Origin: Armatimonadota bacterium
GTDB lineage: Bacteria; Armatimonadota; Zipacnadia; UBA1398; JAKPQA01
Reading direction: 5' to 3'
Assembly: GCA_029547025.1 (NCBI GenBank)
Contig: JAKPQA010000158.1
Span: 1 to 44,615, forward strand
DNA: 44,615 bases
Under the pieces are notes generated by a model that saw nothing but the letters and a program-made list of their open reading frames with translations, did no database searches and was not told the origin of the DNA. The stretch's first letter is position 1. Each line of letters begins with the position of its first letter. This document shows, in pieces, positions 22,796-33,000 of the stretch. The position numbers and the translations under genes were made by a program.

Positions 22796-24361
22796 ATGAT
22801 GCGATGGATGCGCTCCACTCTGGCCCGCGCGACTGCTTCAGTGCTGTGCCTGGCTCTGCTCTCCGCAACGGTCCCCTCGTGTGGCTCTGGTGCACCGCCC
22901 GTCGATGGCAACAACGGGAATGCTAACGGTGGGAACAACAACGGCGGGAGCGGCAACGGCGGCGTCGGAACCCCGACGGTCACGACGGTCGACGAGCGGT
23001 CCGCCTACGCCACATCGACCACCGGCAACGCGCTGGGGGCCAGCGTGGTCCCGGGAGGGGCCTACACGGGGGGCTTCAGCCTGATCGTAACCGCCCGGGA
23101 CGCCGATGAGATGGGCATGCTCGCCGTGGGTCCTCTGGCCGGTGCGGCGAACGGCGACCTGACCGGTGTGACGGTCATCGTCAAGAACCCGTCGGGTGCC
23201 GAGGTCGCCCGCCTCGGCGACGGCTCGGTGAGGTACGCCGCAGGACTGACATCCATCCCCGAGCCGGCGGCCGCCGTCACCACGGGCCTCGATGACTTCC
23301 TCACGAACACGGTCGGGGTCGATCCCACAGCCGATCCGGATACCAACGTTCAGAAGCTGGTCGACTACTGGGCCAACGGCGACAACGAGCCGCCGTCCGA
23401 CGCGGTCGAAACAGGCCTCACAGCCTACGTGGGGGCGCTGAAGGCCGCCAGCAATGCCGTGGGCCCCGACGTCGATGGCGCGACGCGGCCCACGGCCGTG
23501 GTTCTCAACCCCGCTGTGGGCACCTGGACGGTGGAGGTCACCTCGGCGGACGCTGCCGCAGCCTATGGGGTCACCGGCCTCTACTCGCAGAGCCGCTCGA
23601 GGATCGCCGACATGATCGGCATGCAGAATGCGCTGCCGAACGTCGAACCGGCCAGCGTCCGGGTGGGCAAGGACGACCCCGAGTGCCAGAAGGTCCTGGA
23701 CTCCTTCGCGATCGACATGCTCTCCTTCTTGCCACTCGAGCTGGCCGGGGTGGCGAACCCGGGGCTGCCGGGCCTCGTGAGCTGGATCATCGGCATCGGC
23801 GTGGGCGTGTTCTTCATCGAGGCGGCCGGGGCGGGAGCCGTGGGCTTCGTGTTCGGGCTGGCCTTCTCCTACCTGCTCGGCAAGACGATCGACTACGCCT
23901 TCCAGCAGGGCGGGCACCAGGACACCTGGGGCGACGCCTTCAAGATGGGGCTCTCGTCTCTGGTCGACCGCGACCCCGCGGGGCTGTCGCTGAATGTGTT
24001 CTTCCCTCCTGGCCCCTACAACCCGAAGACCCAGGTGCTCTACACAGGCCCGAGCCGCGAGTTCACCGTTCGGCGCTTGTTCGTCAACCACTGCGGCGCG
24101 CTGGCCCTTGGCTTCAGCTTCCCCGGCACGACCACCTGGAAGCTCCACGACGGCAGCGGCGGCGCCACCACCATGGGGAGCGTCATCGAGACGGAGTCGT
24201 CGTCAGGCTCCTACCTGAAGGTCCGCACGGCCGCCCGTGGCGAGTCGGTGGCGGCGGGGAACTTCTACATCGAGGCCAGACACCGCATCGCCGCCGACCA
24301 GCCTGAGATGGTCTCGACCGTGCGGGTGATCTACGACACCAACCCGCTGATCTTCCCGTAG
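22796..24361 (+). CDS. Secreted lipoprotein with Asn/Gly linker and hydrophobic hairpin, unknown function
   Basis: About 521 residues. The start is uncertain: ATG 22796 is placed 12 bases after AGGAG, while ATG 22784 sits directly against it and ATG 22799 is also possible. After the signal (ending TVPSC, a weak lipobox) comes a low-complexity linker of Gly and Asn. The body is unrecognised. A strongly hydrophobic stretch lies at about 23755-23890 (LVSWIIGIGVGVFFIEA, then VGFVFGLAFSYLLG), which could be two membrane helices or a hydrophobic hairpin. The C-terminal part is beta-rich. I find no catalytic motif. It may be anchored in the outer membrane. Confidence 0.65.
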   Translation: MMRWMRSTLARATASVLCLALLSATVPSCGSGAPPVDGNNGNANGGNNNGGSGNGGVGTPTVTTVDERSAYATSTTGNALGASVVPGGAYTGGFSLIVTARDADEMGMLAVGPLAGAANGDLTGVTVIVKNPSGAEVARLGDGSVRYAAGLTSIPEPAAAVTTGLDDFLTNTVGVDPTADPDTNVQKLVDYWANGDNEPPSDAVETGLTAYVGALKAASNAVGPDVDGATRPTAVVLNPAVGTWTVEVTSADAAAAYGVTGLYSQSRSRIADMIGMQNALPNVEPASVRVGKDDPECQKVLDSFAIDMLSFLPLELAGVANPGLPGLVSWIIGIGVGVFFIEAAGAGAVGFVFGLAFSYLLGKTIDYAFQQGGHQDTWGDAFKMGLSSLVDRDPAGLSLNVFFPPGPYNPKTQVLYTGPSREFTVRRLFVNHCGALALGFSFPGTTTWKLHDGSGGATTMGSVIETESSSGSYLKVRTAARGESVAAGNFYIEARHRIAADQPEMVSTVRVIYDTNPLIFP

Positions 24362-24371
24362 CCGGCACGAC

Positions 24372-24389
24372 GGGCCGGAGCGCCGGCCC
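24372..24389. terminator. Short hairpin between convergent genes
   Basis: GGGCCGG (24372-24378) and CCGGCCC (24383-24389) form a perfect 7-base stem with a 4-base loop, 10 bases after the lipoprotein stop. No T tract follows. It is a plausible terminator by position. Confidence 0.45.
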
Positions 24390-24460
24390 ATCGGGCGAGG
24401 GACTCTGTCCGCATGGTCTGTGTACTGTGCGAGGCAGCAGCGGGTCCTGTTGGTCATGCG

Positions 24461-25378
24461 CTACCCTTCCTCGCCCCACCCAAACCGCCACATGGTGTCG
24501 GTCTGAGCGTAGCCCTCGCTCACGTAGAGCGCCTGGGCGCGGAAGTTGCAGCCATCGGTGGTCAGCGTGACGACGCGGCAGCCCTCGTCGTAGGCGCGGC
24601 ACACCGCATTGCGGAGCATGGCCCGGCCCAGGCCGCGGCCTCGAAAGGCCTCGTTCACCCCGAGCCATTCAGTATAGGACATGCGCTTGCCCCTGCCGCG
24701 GACGAACCGCTCCTCGTAGAAGTTGTGGCACTGGGCGGCCTCCTGGCCGTCGATCCACAGGTGGCGGTGATGCTGGAACTCCTCGGCCACCCGATCGGAC
24801 TCGGGGGCAGTCGCGACTCGGAGCTCTGAGCCCTTCGGAAGCGCGATGGGCCTGGGCCGCTTCTCGAGAACCCGGCGCATCCGGATCTCGCTGCCCGCCG
24901 GCGCGTAGCCCGCCATGCATAGCCAGTGGCCAATCCACGGCCAGGCCGAGGGCACCATGGCGCAGGCCCAGTTGTGGAAGCCGGGGCCGCTACCATAGAC
25001 GCAGGCCATAGGGCGCTCGCCGCCGTCGGCACGGATCCTCGCCGTGGCGCGTCGGATCAGCTCGACGCAGGCCTCCTGCTCGCCGGGCGGGGCGAACACG
25101 AACCGCAGAACGCCCTGCCCGGTGGCCAGCTCCCAGAAGCCCTCGGTGCACACCGCCGTCGATGCAAATGCAACGGGCAGACCCGTCCGCACCGCGACAA
25201 ACGCCCGGCGTGGCGCCCCGGCCGTTCGCTGCTCCATGCGCCCCGTACCGAAGCCCTTCAGCTCAGTGGCGAACTGCTCCAGCGACACCTTGGGGTGGTT
25301 CGGAATCCGGGCGGCCAAGCGGGAGTAGAGCCGATGCAGTGGCTCGATGTCGGAGGTCTTCATCGCGCGGATTGTCAT
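24461..25378 (-). CDS. GNAT-family N-acetyltransferase
   Basis: 305 residues from ATG 25378, just 16 bases after the GH38-like gene stop, so likely in the same transcript. The C-terminal third carries the acetyl-CoA-binding motif A, NEAFRGRGLGRAMLRNAV, with the Q/R-x-x-G-x-G/A core, and then NFRAQALYVSEGYAQ, the usual motif B. The N-terminal half is a longer domain that may be a degenerate second GNAT fold, as 305 residues is about twice the minimal size. Such double GNATs occur among aminoglycoside- and peptide-acetylating enzymes, but no substrate is indicated. Linkage to a glycosidase suggests acetylation of an amino sugar, which is inference. Confidence 0.82.
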   Translation of the reverse strand: MTIRAMKTSDIEPLHRLYSRLAARIPNHPKVSLEQFATELKGFGTGRMEQRTAGAPRRAFVAVRTGLPVAFASTAVCTEGFWELATGQGVLRFVFAPPGEQEACVELIRRATARIRADGGERPMACVYGSGPGFHNWACAMVPSAWPWIGHWLCMAGYAPAGSEIRMRRVLEKRPRPIALPKGSELRVATAPESDRVAEEFQHHRHLWIDGQEAAQCHNFYEERFVRGRGKRMSYTEWLGVNEAFRGRGLGRAMLRNAVCRAYDEGCRVVTLTTDGCNFRAQALYVSEGYAQTDTMWRFGWGEEG

Positions 25379-25394
25379 CTGGATGGCCCCTTCG

Positions 25395-28300
25395 TCAGTC
25401 GTCCAGCGTCAGCTCGAAGGCGTGTACGCGCCTCGGCTTGCAGGTCACCTCGGCGGCCCCCTTGGCGGGCCCAACGGGCTCGGCGGTGAGTCGAACTTCA
25501 CGGATCGATGTGACCGCGTGCCCGGCGATGCGCACCGGCGCCGTTACCGTGCTGTCCGAGACGTTCCACAGCCGCATGACCACCTTCCGCGGCGTGGCCG
25601 ATGGGTCCACCGGGGCGATCGAGAGCAGCGTCAGGCGCGGATCGCCCACCTCGACGACGCGGTGCATGTCATCGGCCCCGCGCCAGACCATGAGCCCCGC
25701 TGACGCCTCCGCGCCGAAGTGCGAGGCCGCCACGGCGTCGTAGGGGCCCCTATGGCTCGTCAGCGAGTACCGGAAGATCAGCCGCCCGCCCTGACCTGCC
25801 TTATAGTTCGTGAACCAGTAGTTGTTCATGATGTACGAGTAGATCGTCTGGTTCGACAGGTCCAGCTTCTTCAACCACTTGTCAGTGTTGATGTCACACA
25901 GGCTGACCAACGGAGCATCGACCGACGACCATGTCACCCCGAAGCGCGGGTTGGAGATATCGACATAGTCCTGCACCGAGTACCAGTCCCGCGTGCCGCC
26001 AGCCAACTGATCGCGCTCCGGCACCGTCACACACGTCGGCCCCTGCAGCCGGAAGGTGCCATCGGGCACGCGGAACGGGAAGGCCAGGTAGACGGCCTCC
26101 TTGTCGTAGGTCAGCTCCTTGTCGAGCACGTTTCTGATGTCGATGCGCTTCACGTGGTCGTATAGGGTGATCTCGGCGCGCGCCGAAGTGACCTTGCCGC
26201 ACGCGGTCGTGACCACCAATGTGGTGGCGAACGGATGGCGGGTGATGGACTCGATGCGGGCCCAGGCCGGCGTCGCCCGCGCCACCGGGTTCGGTGGCTG
26301 CCCGGCGTCGTAGATCAGCTCGTTGAGGCCGTAGGGGCTCTTCCCGTCGACCAGCTCCCGGTCGACCTCCTTGTCATACAAGCTGACGATGGCGCCGGTC
26401 TGGTCGGAGACCTCGAGGCGGTAGAAGTGGTTCTCGAACACGCGGCGGCCAGTCGCCTCCTCGATGACCGGTGGGGTGACGTTCGCCTCAGGGACCGTGG
26501 TGGTGCTCAGCGCATCGACGTCCCACAGCCAGGCGCCCGGGCTGTGGGCAGGGCCGTCGCCGAACCACACGGGGCCCGAGCGCTGCCAGGGGCACGGGTT
26601 GAGCACGGTCCGCGAGCGCTGCGCGGTGGGGATGGCGGCCGCGTTGAGCAGCCGTGTCGTCGCGGCGGCCGAGTCAGTGCAGAACGCCGCTTTGGCGGCA
26701 AACTGCTGGGTTACGAAGTCGATCTCAGGGGCGCTGATGCTGTTGTAAGCGCCCCATGTATGCTCATCATACAAGAGGGAGTTGCTGTATGAATCATCGA
26801 GGGTCTGCGCGGGATACTCGGCCCCCTCAAGCCAGCGCCAGGTGCTCAGCGTCCGCGCCAAGGGGAGTTGCCAGTGGACCTGACGCGAGAGGGCAGTCTC
26901 CAGCGCCGAGGACGCCGCGCCATCCTCCCAGTAGTCGCCCATGTCGCCGACGCGGACGGGCACCTGGCTGCCCCAGCGCGCCTCGAGGTCCCGGAAGAAC
27001 TCGCTGGTCAGACTCACGCGGAGCCGAGGGTAGGCCCACTTCTCATTCCACTTGCGGACGGTGTCGCAGAACCCTCGGGCGATCAGCGAGTTGTCACCGA
27101 AGCCGCCGTAGGCCAGCACCATGTCATAGGGGTACCGATCCTCCGAGAACGGGGCCAGATAGCTGAGGACCCGGCCCTCCATCTCCTCCTCCGTGCAGAT
27201 GAAGCTGCTGGCGTGGGCGTAGCCGTTGGCGAACCACATGAGCACCTTCTGGCCGTCGTAGCCCTGCCACCAGATGGGTGGCATGCCGCCGCCGTTGCTG
27301 ATGAAGGGCCCGCGGGTCTCGTTGCAGCCCATGGCCAGGTAGCGGATGCCGCTGTTGTTGAGCAGTCCCGGGTAGGCCCAGGTGTAGGTGGGGTTGTCCG
27401 TCGTGGTGGCGCAAGCGACGGGCGCGCTGTACCGCTCGCGGACCTCGCGGGCCCGGGCCGTGAGCTCACACAGTTCATCGTGCCCACACAGGGCCGAGAG
27501 CATGTTCAGGTAGAGCCCGGAGACCTCCATGCGCCCCTGGCGCACCAGCTCCATCACCCGGGCAAGGGCGGCCTCTCCGCGCTTCCGCCGGTAGTTGTCG
27601 ACCTGCCACGCGGTCTCCAGGTTCCACCGGAACCGGGCATCGTCGGGATAGGTCGCCGTCTCCTCGCAGAACCGCACGGCATCATCGAGCACCTTGGCCT
27701 GGACCTCGTACACGTCCTGCTGTAGGTGCGTGTAGCCGATGTCGGTGTGGACGCTCGGCGCGATGTAGAGCGTCATCTTCCGGGGCGGCCGGATGGTTGC
27801 GGGGCTCGAGAGCTCCGTGCCGGCGCCGCGGAAGCGCACATTGAGCTGGGTCTCGACCTCCACGGGCTTGATGAAGGCGAACCGTGCAGTCTCCCCAAAG
27901 GGGACGCGCACATGAGACAGCGGCCGGAACCGCTTGCCGCCTGCCGGCGCCGACTCGAGCGTGCCCTCCACCGCGCGCCCGCGGTTGGTGACCACGACGC
28001 GGAGCGCCTGCATCAACCGGCCGTCGACGTCCTTGAGGAGCGGTGTGGGCTCGACCGACATGGTCGGCAATCGCGGTGCACCGCTCTCGCCCTCGACCAA
28101 CGTCAGCGTGATGCCGTCCAGCACGGCCCAGGATCCGCCCACCGATGTGAGCCGGATGGTGTTCTCTCCGGGCCTGAGCAGCTCGGTGCTGAAGGTAATG
28201 CCTCGCCAGTCGGGCCGGGTCTGGCCCGGGTCGGACAGCACGCCATCGGACGTGCCCTGGGGCGGGAACACGACCGTCGCCGCCTCGCCGTTGATCTCGG

Positions 28301-29144
28301 CCCGCTGCCGCTGGCCGTACTGGCCCTGCGAGCCGACCAGGGCAATCAGCAGATGGCCCTCGCCCGCGGGGACATGATCCAGCGGGAACCTGACCTCCAA
28401 GCAGTGGGGCTTGGCGCCGGCCCAGCCATCCTGTGGCCCGGGCAGGATGTAGGGCACGGTGGACGCGGCATCAGCGCCCGCGAGGTCGACGGTCACGTCG
28501 TCGGGGAAGCGTTCCGCGAACTGCGCATAGTCGCCGGCGATGGCGAACTCGCTGTACTGCCCATCGATGGCCCCGACAGCGAACGCGGTCTGAGTCTCGG
28601 GTAGCTCTCCGAGCCCGAACACCTCGATCTCGTTCATGCGGACCACATCATCGCCGCCCCCCGTCGCGGTGACGGTGAGCCTCACGGCTTCCGCCTGTAC
28701 GGGCGGGAAGGCGTCGAGCCGGTGCGCCGCCGTATTGCCCGTGACGCGCGCGACCGTGCGCCACTCGGCGGTGCCCGGTGGACGAACGTCGACGGTGTAG
28801 TCGCGCAACTCGAAGCGCAGCTCGGGGCGCTCATCGGCGTGGATGCGCACGGCCTGGACTGTCTGCGGTTGCTTGAGCGTGACCGTCAGCCACTGAGGCA
28901 TGCCGTGGCCGGACGACCACGAGCTCGCCCATGTGTGCCAGGTTCCGTTGATGGCGTTGGCCGGGGAGAGAACGGGGTCGAACTGGCTGGAGGCTTCCGC
29001 CGAGGCGCCCAGGGAGGCCAAAGCAACGTTGGGCGCGCGATGTTGGGCCCGCAATGGGAGCTGAAGTGTGAAGACGAGCGCCACGGCCATACCCGTGCGT
29101 AGGGTAAGAGCGTGAGCGGGGTGGACTGCGGAGTGGGTTCGCAT
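25395..29144 (-). CDS. Secreted GH38-like alpha-mannosidase with discoidin domain
   Basis: 1249 residues. ATG 29144 gives a signal peptide of about 33 residues ending LPLRAQ; the frame is open 150 codons further upstream but that part is low-quality. A discoidin (F5/8 type C) module spans about 38-178 (SSQFDPVLSPANAINGT, WLTVTLKQPQTVQAVRIH). A second beta-domain with PGENTIRLTSVGGSWAVLDG follows. The GH38-type catalytic part starts near residue 455. HTDIGYTH (near 465) supplies the zinc His/Asp, TTDNPTYTWAYPG (near 583) a candidate nucleophile Asp, and YGGFGDN (near 680) the Asp-Asn region. A large beta-sandwich ends the protein. It should cleave alpha-mannose-type linkages outside the cytoplasm, but this subgroup diverges from characterised mannosidases. 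The GNAT gene follows. Confidence 0.82.
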   Translation of the reverse strand: MRTHSAVHPAHALTLRTGMAVALVFTLQLPLRAQHRAPNVALASLGASAEASSQFDPVLSPANAINGTWHTWASSWSSGHGMPQWLTVTLKQPQTVQAVRIHADERPELRFELRDYTVDVRPPGTAEWRTVARVTGNTAAHRLDAFPPVQAEAVRLTVTATGGGDDVVRMNEIEVFGLGELPETQTAFAVGAIDGQYSEFAIAGDYAQFAERFPDDVTVDLAGADAASTVPYILPGPQDGWAGAKPHCLEVRFPLDHVPAGEGHLLIALVGSQGQYGQRQRAEINGEAATVVFPPQGTSDGVLSDPGQTRPDWRGITFSTELLRPGENTIRLTSVGGSWAVLDGITLTLVEGESGAPRLPTMSVEPTPLLKDVDGRLMQALRVVVTNRGRAVEGTLESAPAGGKRFRPLSHVRVPFGETARFAFIKPVEVETQLNVRFRGAGTELSSPATIRPPRKMTLYIAPSVHTDIGYTHLQQDVYEVQAKVLDDAVRFCEETATYPDDARFRWNLETAWQVDNYRRKRGEAALARVMELVRQGRMEVSGLYLNMLSALCGHDELCELTARAREVRERYSAPVACATTTDNPTYTWAYPGLLNNSGIRYLAMGCNETRGPFISNGGGMPPIWWQGYDGQKVLMWFANGYAHASSFICTEEEMEGRVLSYLAPFSEDRYPYDMVLAYGGFGDNSLIARGFCDTVRKWNEKWAYPRLRVSLTSEFFRDLEARWGSQVPVRVGDMGDYWEDGAASSALETALSRQVHWQLPLARTLSTWRWLEGAEYPAQTLDDSYSNSLLYDEHTWGAYNSISAPEIDFVTQQFAAKAAFCTDSAAATTRLLNAAAIPTAQRSRTVLNPCPWQRSGPVWFGDGPAHSPGAWLWDVDALSTTTVPEANVTPPVIEEATGRRVFENHFYRLEVSDQTGAIVSLYDKEVDRELVDGKSPYGLNELIYDAGQPPNPVARATPAWARIESITRHPFATTLVVTTACGKVTSARAEITLYDHVKRIDIRNVLDKELTYDKEAVYLAFPFRVPDGTFRLQGPTCVTVPERDQLAGGTRDWYSVQDYVDISNPRFGVTWSSVDAPLVSLCDINTDKWLKKLDLSNQTIYSYIMNNYWFTNYKAGQGGRLIFRYSLTSHRGPYDAVAASHFGAEASAGLMVWRGADDMHRVVEVGDPRLTLLSIAPVDPSATPRKVVMRLWNVSDSTVTAPVRIAGHAVTSIREVRLTAEPVGPAKGAAEVTCKPRRVHAFELTLDD

Positions 29145-29469
29145 GCCTAGCCCCCCGGAGCGATGCGGGTCGGCCGCACGGCTCGGGAACTCGCGCGGCG
29201 AGACGCGTCGTGCCCTACGCGTGCGGACACGCAGGCGATGCGACGCTTCGTGGGGGCGTGACTGATGTCCTGCGGGCGGGTTGCCTCCGTGCGGCGTAAC
29301 TGAAGGTTCGCCTTGTGGCTGTGTAATGGTGCTGTGGTCCTTTCGTAAAATGGTACGGGTAGGTCTGCCGAAAGACGCGTGCTGTGGTAGTCTGTGCGTG
29401 ACGTCATTGGCTCGGGGAGTTCGAGCTGCGTCCGGGGGGGCGCCAGGAGGGTTAGGGGGCACCGCCAGA
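29145..29469. other. Divergent intergenic region between GH38-like gene and response regulator
   Basis: This 325-base spacer has no supportable gene. A TAAAAT hexamer (29346-29351) resembles a -10 box for the response regulator but I see no good -35. An AGGAGG (29445-29450) and a GGGGG (29455-29459) precede the regulator start. The promoters of both divergent genes should lie here. Confidence 0.6.
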
Positions 29470-29862
29470 ATGGTCCCATTTGCCTTGCGTATCCTCGTCG
29501 CCGACGACGAGGAACTGATTCGCGAGGCCCTGGTTGACGTACTCGGCGCCACACAGCATACGGTTGTCGCCGCAGCGGATGGCCAGGTCGCCATCGAAGC
29601 CCTCGCCAGTCAGGAGTTCGACCTCGTCTTCACCGACGTGGTGATGCCGCGCGCTACGGGCATCCAGGTGCTGGAGGCTGCCCTGAGCCAGAAGCGCCCG
29701 CCCCGCGTTGTCGTGGTCTCCGGCAAGGAGATCGCCCACTCGGAACGCGACTTCCTCGACTATGGCGCCTACGCGTACTTCCGCAAGCCCTATCGGCTGG
29801 CGGACATCCTGTCCGTGACCCAACGCGTCGCCGCCGAGCTGGCCGCTGTCTGCGCGAGGTAG
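29470..29862 (+). CDS. Stand-alone response-regulator receiver domain
   Basis: 130 residues from ATG 29470. It is a single CheY-like receiver: acidic pocket VADDEE near residue 10, phospho-acceptor FTDVVMP near 55, the Ser/Thr switch VVVSGK near 83, and the conserved Lys in YFRKPY near 108. There is no output domain and no histidine kinase in the window. It therefore most likely acts by protein binding in a phosphorelay or as a regulator of an unlinked system. It sits alone between two glycosidase-like genes transcribed leftward and may control them, but nothing in the sequence proves it. Confidence 0.92.
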   Translation: MVPFALRILVADDEELIREALVDVLGATQHTVVAAADGQVAIEALASQEFDLVFTDVVMPRATGIQVLEAALSQKRPPRVVVVSGKEIAHSERDFLDYGAYAYFRKPYRLADILSVTQRVAAELAAVCAR

Positions 29863-29961
29863 CCGTCGCATCTACCCGCGCTTGCACGGCGCGCTGTGGG
29901 GTGTCACGCCCTCCGGGGGCTCAGCGAACGCCGAGTTCCCAGCCCCAGAGGCACAGCGCGG

Positions 29962-29991
29962 GCCCGCCCGTTGCGCGTGCTCGGGGCGGGC
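29962..29991. terminator. Hairpin between convergent response regulator and DUF4091 gene
   Basis: GCCCGCCC (29962-29969) and GGGCGGGC (29984-29991) form a perfect 8-base stem with a 14-base loop between convergent genes. No T tract is present. Its position supports a bidirectional terminator. Confidence 0.4.
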
Positions 29992-30029
29992 AGGGCGACG
30001 GAGGCGTCGTCAGCTTTCGGCAGCCGCCG

Positions 30030-33000
30030 TTACTCGGCGTTCGCCCGCTCCAGCCTATCGGCGGCGCGAAGGACTCGCTCGCGGATGCGGCTGACGGCTT
30101 CGGGGTCGGGCAGGAGCTCCGACGAGAAGCGCCCGCCGTTGTTCGGGATGCTCACGAGGGCCCGGGCCGCGGCCAGGGCAGCGTCGGCATCGGCGGTCTT
30201 CCGGCCGGCGGCGCGGGCCTCGTCGACCCGCTGCTGCAGGATGCGCAGTGCCTCGTAGTCCTCCATCCCCTCGCGAGCCTGCTCAAGCCGGATGGAGCTG
30301 ACCGGCCCCTTCACGCCGACGGCATCGCCCGGGTAGGTCAGATAGCCGTCGCCGTTCGGGTAGCGGATGTAGTAGTACTCCTTCCCCTCATCGCTCTGAC
30401 GAATGTACTGGTGCCAGCCGCGCTCCCACGGGTTGTACGTCCACCACGAAACACCCCAGAACTCGTAGGCCGCGTGGTCGTAGCGGAAGCAGAAGTACGG
30501 GAGCAGGCGCTCGATAGCACAGTAGGGGGTATCGATACACATCTGCCCATCGGTGGTGAACCACAGGGTCTCGCCCGCGGCGCGGCGGCGCGCCATCTCA
30601 TCGACCGGGAAGGTCCCCTGAGGGCCGGTGCCCCATATGTCGAGCGCGCCCACGAGCCGCTGGCTGAAGCGCCAGGTGCTCGAGTAGATGGGCACGGCAG
30701 GGTCGGCTTCGTGCGCCAGCGCTGCGATCTTCTGCAGGTTGGCGGCTACGTCGTTGTCGCCGTCCATGAAGGGCTCATCGGAGATGTAGTAGACGAGCCT
30801 GTCGAGCCAGCCACGTTCGCGCAGGTGATCGGAGAGCAGGCGGTAGGCCTGCTTGAAGGCCGCCTCGTACTCCGGCGTGAAGGGCTCGAGGCCGAAGATG
30901 GCTTTGGGGGGATACGCCCAGCCCAGGGCATAGAAGAGCCACGGGGTGTACATGTGCTTCATGCCGAGCTCATCGAAGCAGAGGGTGGCCATCTCGTCGA
31001 ACTCGGTGGCGTCCATCGTCACCTTGCCATCGGCATAGGTGAAGACGGGCTCGGGCACGATGCTATCGGGGCAGACCCGGCGCTCGGCCATGAAGCGGTA
31101 CCAGTCTCGCAGGCTCTCCTTCATGGGTCGGCCATCGTGGATGTTCTGCCCGGTGCCGCTGCGCAGGTCGTAGATGGCGCGGATGCTCGTCTCGCGCGGT
31201 AGCGTGAGACGGAGCACGTCGATTCGCAGCGGGATGCGGACCATCTGCTCGCCTGTCTCGATGGTGATCTCGCAGCGGTACTCGCCGGGCTCCGCGTCGG
31301 CTGGCACCTCGACGGTCACCCACACCGGCTGGGCCCGGCCGGGTTGCAGGGCGAAGGAGCCATCCGGGATGAGCGGATCGGGCCACTCGCCGGCCCAGCC
31401 GTCGGAGCCGGGGGCGCCCTGCGGGCACAACCGGAAGTAGGCGGGGAGGCGAGACGCGTAGTAGCCGCTTGGGTAGTCGATGGGGACGAAACCAACGCGC
31501 TCGATCCGGGGCGCGGGGAGGTGGTGACCGTCGCGAGCGGGCGGCGTCGCCGATACGCGGGCTCTCTCGACTTCGGTGTCGCTCCGCAGCACGAGCTGGC
31601 AGGCCTCGCGCTCGCCGCGGGCTGCAGTGAGCTCGACGCGCCTTGGCCGCGGTCCGGGAATCTCATCGGGGAACACCTTGGTGACAGGATCGACCTGCCA
31701 GACGGCCAGCCCGGTCTGGCCGTCCTCGCTGCGCGCTGCTTCGAGTGACTCGGCGGTGCCGTCGACCACCTCGGCCAGCAGAATACCATCGTGCCAGACG
31801 GTGCCGTGTGCGTTGACGGTCAGGTGCAGCTCGACGATGGCGGCATCGGGGCCGGTCGTGAACTGGCCCGAGGTGAGGGTCCAGTCTCGCGTCCCGCTCA
31901 GTGCGGTGCCGGCACCGACGTTCGAGGTCCCGCTCACGGGCCTTCCCTCGGAATCGAGGATGTGAGCGTAGAGCGTCACGCTGCCGTCGAGGTCCCGGCA
32001 CTTCAGGTAACCCATGTAGACGTAGCTCGTGCTCGGCTTCACGGGCACGCGCTGGTGCCAGCCGGCCCAGGCGAGAGGTGCATCGGGCGGGATGACGAGC
32101 TTGGCACAGCGCTCGCCCAGGCGCCCGGGGGTATCGACGGATGGCTCGCACAGCTTCGCCCCGCCGGCGCCCTCAGACGAGACCGTCCAGCCGCTCGGCG
32201 GATCGCCCTGCTCGAAGCTGGCATTGGCGACGAGGTTGGCGGGGGAGCTGACGAGCGCATCGGGGCCTTGTTCGGAGGCGGCCTTGGCGCCGTCTCCGCC
32301 GAGGTACATGGCGACGCGCGAGGCGGTGCGCGGGGGCAGGTCGGTTACGACCAGCGCGCTGGATCCGAGCCGGGCGAAGGGCAGCGGGCGCCCATCGGCC
32401 GCCACGGGCTGAAGGGTGGCACCGGCTCGCCCGCGGAGCCGGACGAGCTGGCGCGACAGGCCGACGCGAAGGAGGACGTTTGCCTGCGCGGTATCGGCAT
32501 CGTTGAGGGCTCGCACGGCACAGCGGAACGGCCACCGACCCTCGGGGAGCGCCCAGTCGGCGGGGAGCGGCACATCGGCCAGGCCGCGGTCTTCGACTGG
32601 GCCGCAGATGGCGACCAAGCCCGCACCCGCATCGGCGCCGGCCAGGCTGACGTCGTCGAACCAGGCCGTGCCGGTGCCGCGGAGTACGGTGCCGATGGTG
32701 GCGGTCTTTCCGTCAGGCGGGACGGTGAAACTGATCTCGAGCTTGCGCCAGTCGTACGTCCCCGCGCCCGCGTCGAGCACCTGGTTAATGAGCTGAGGCT
32801 TGTCGCCGTTGACGTGGACGAACCAGCCTGCGGCGCCAACGACGTCCTGAGCCTTGACCCAGGCCTCAATGCGATAGGTTCGGCCCGGGGTGACGGGGAT
32901 GTCCGTCTGCTGCCACTTGACCCAGGAGGGCTCGGCCCCGGGCTCGACGGTCGTCTTCAGGCAGCGCGTGCCGGAACGGGGGGCCTCGTCGACCCAGGAG

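Noticed and set aside
22838-24148. 436-codon minus-strand frame opposite the Asn/Gly-linker lipoprotein
   Set aside because: Composition is that of an antisense shadow, with no start context or motif.
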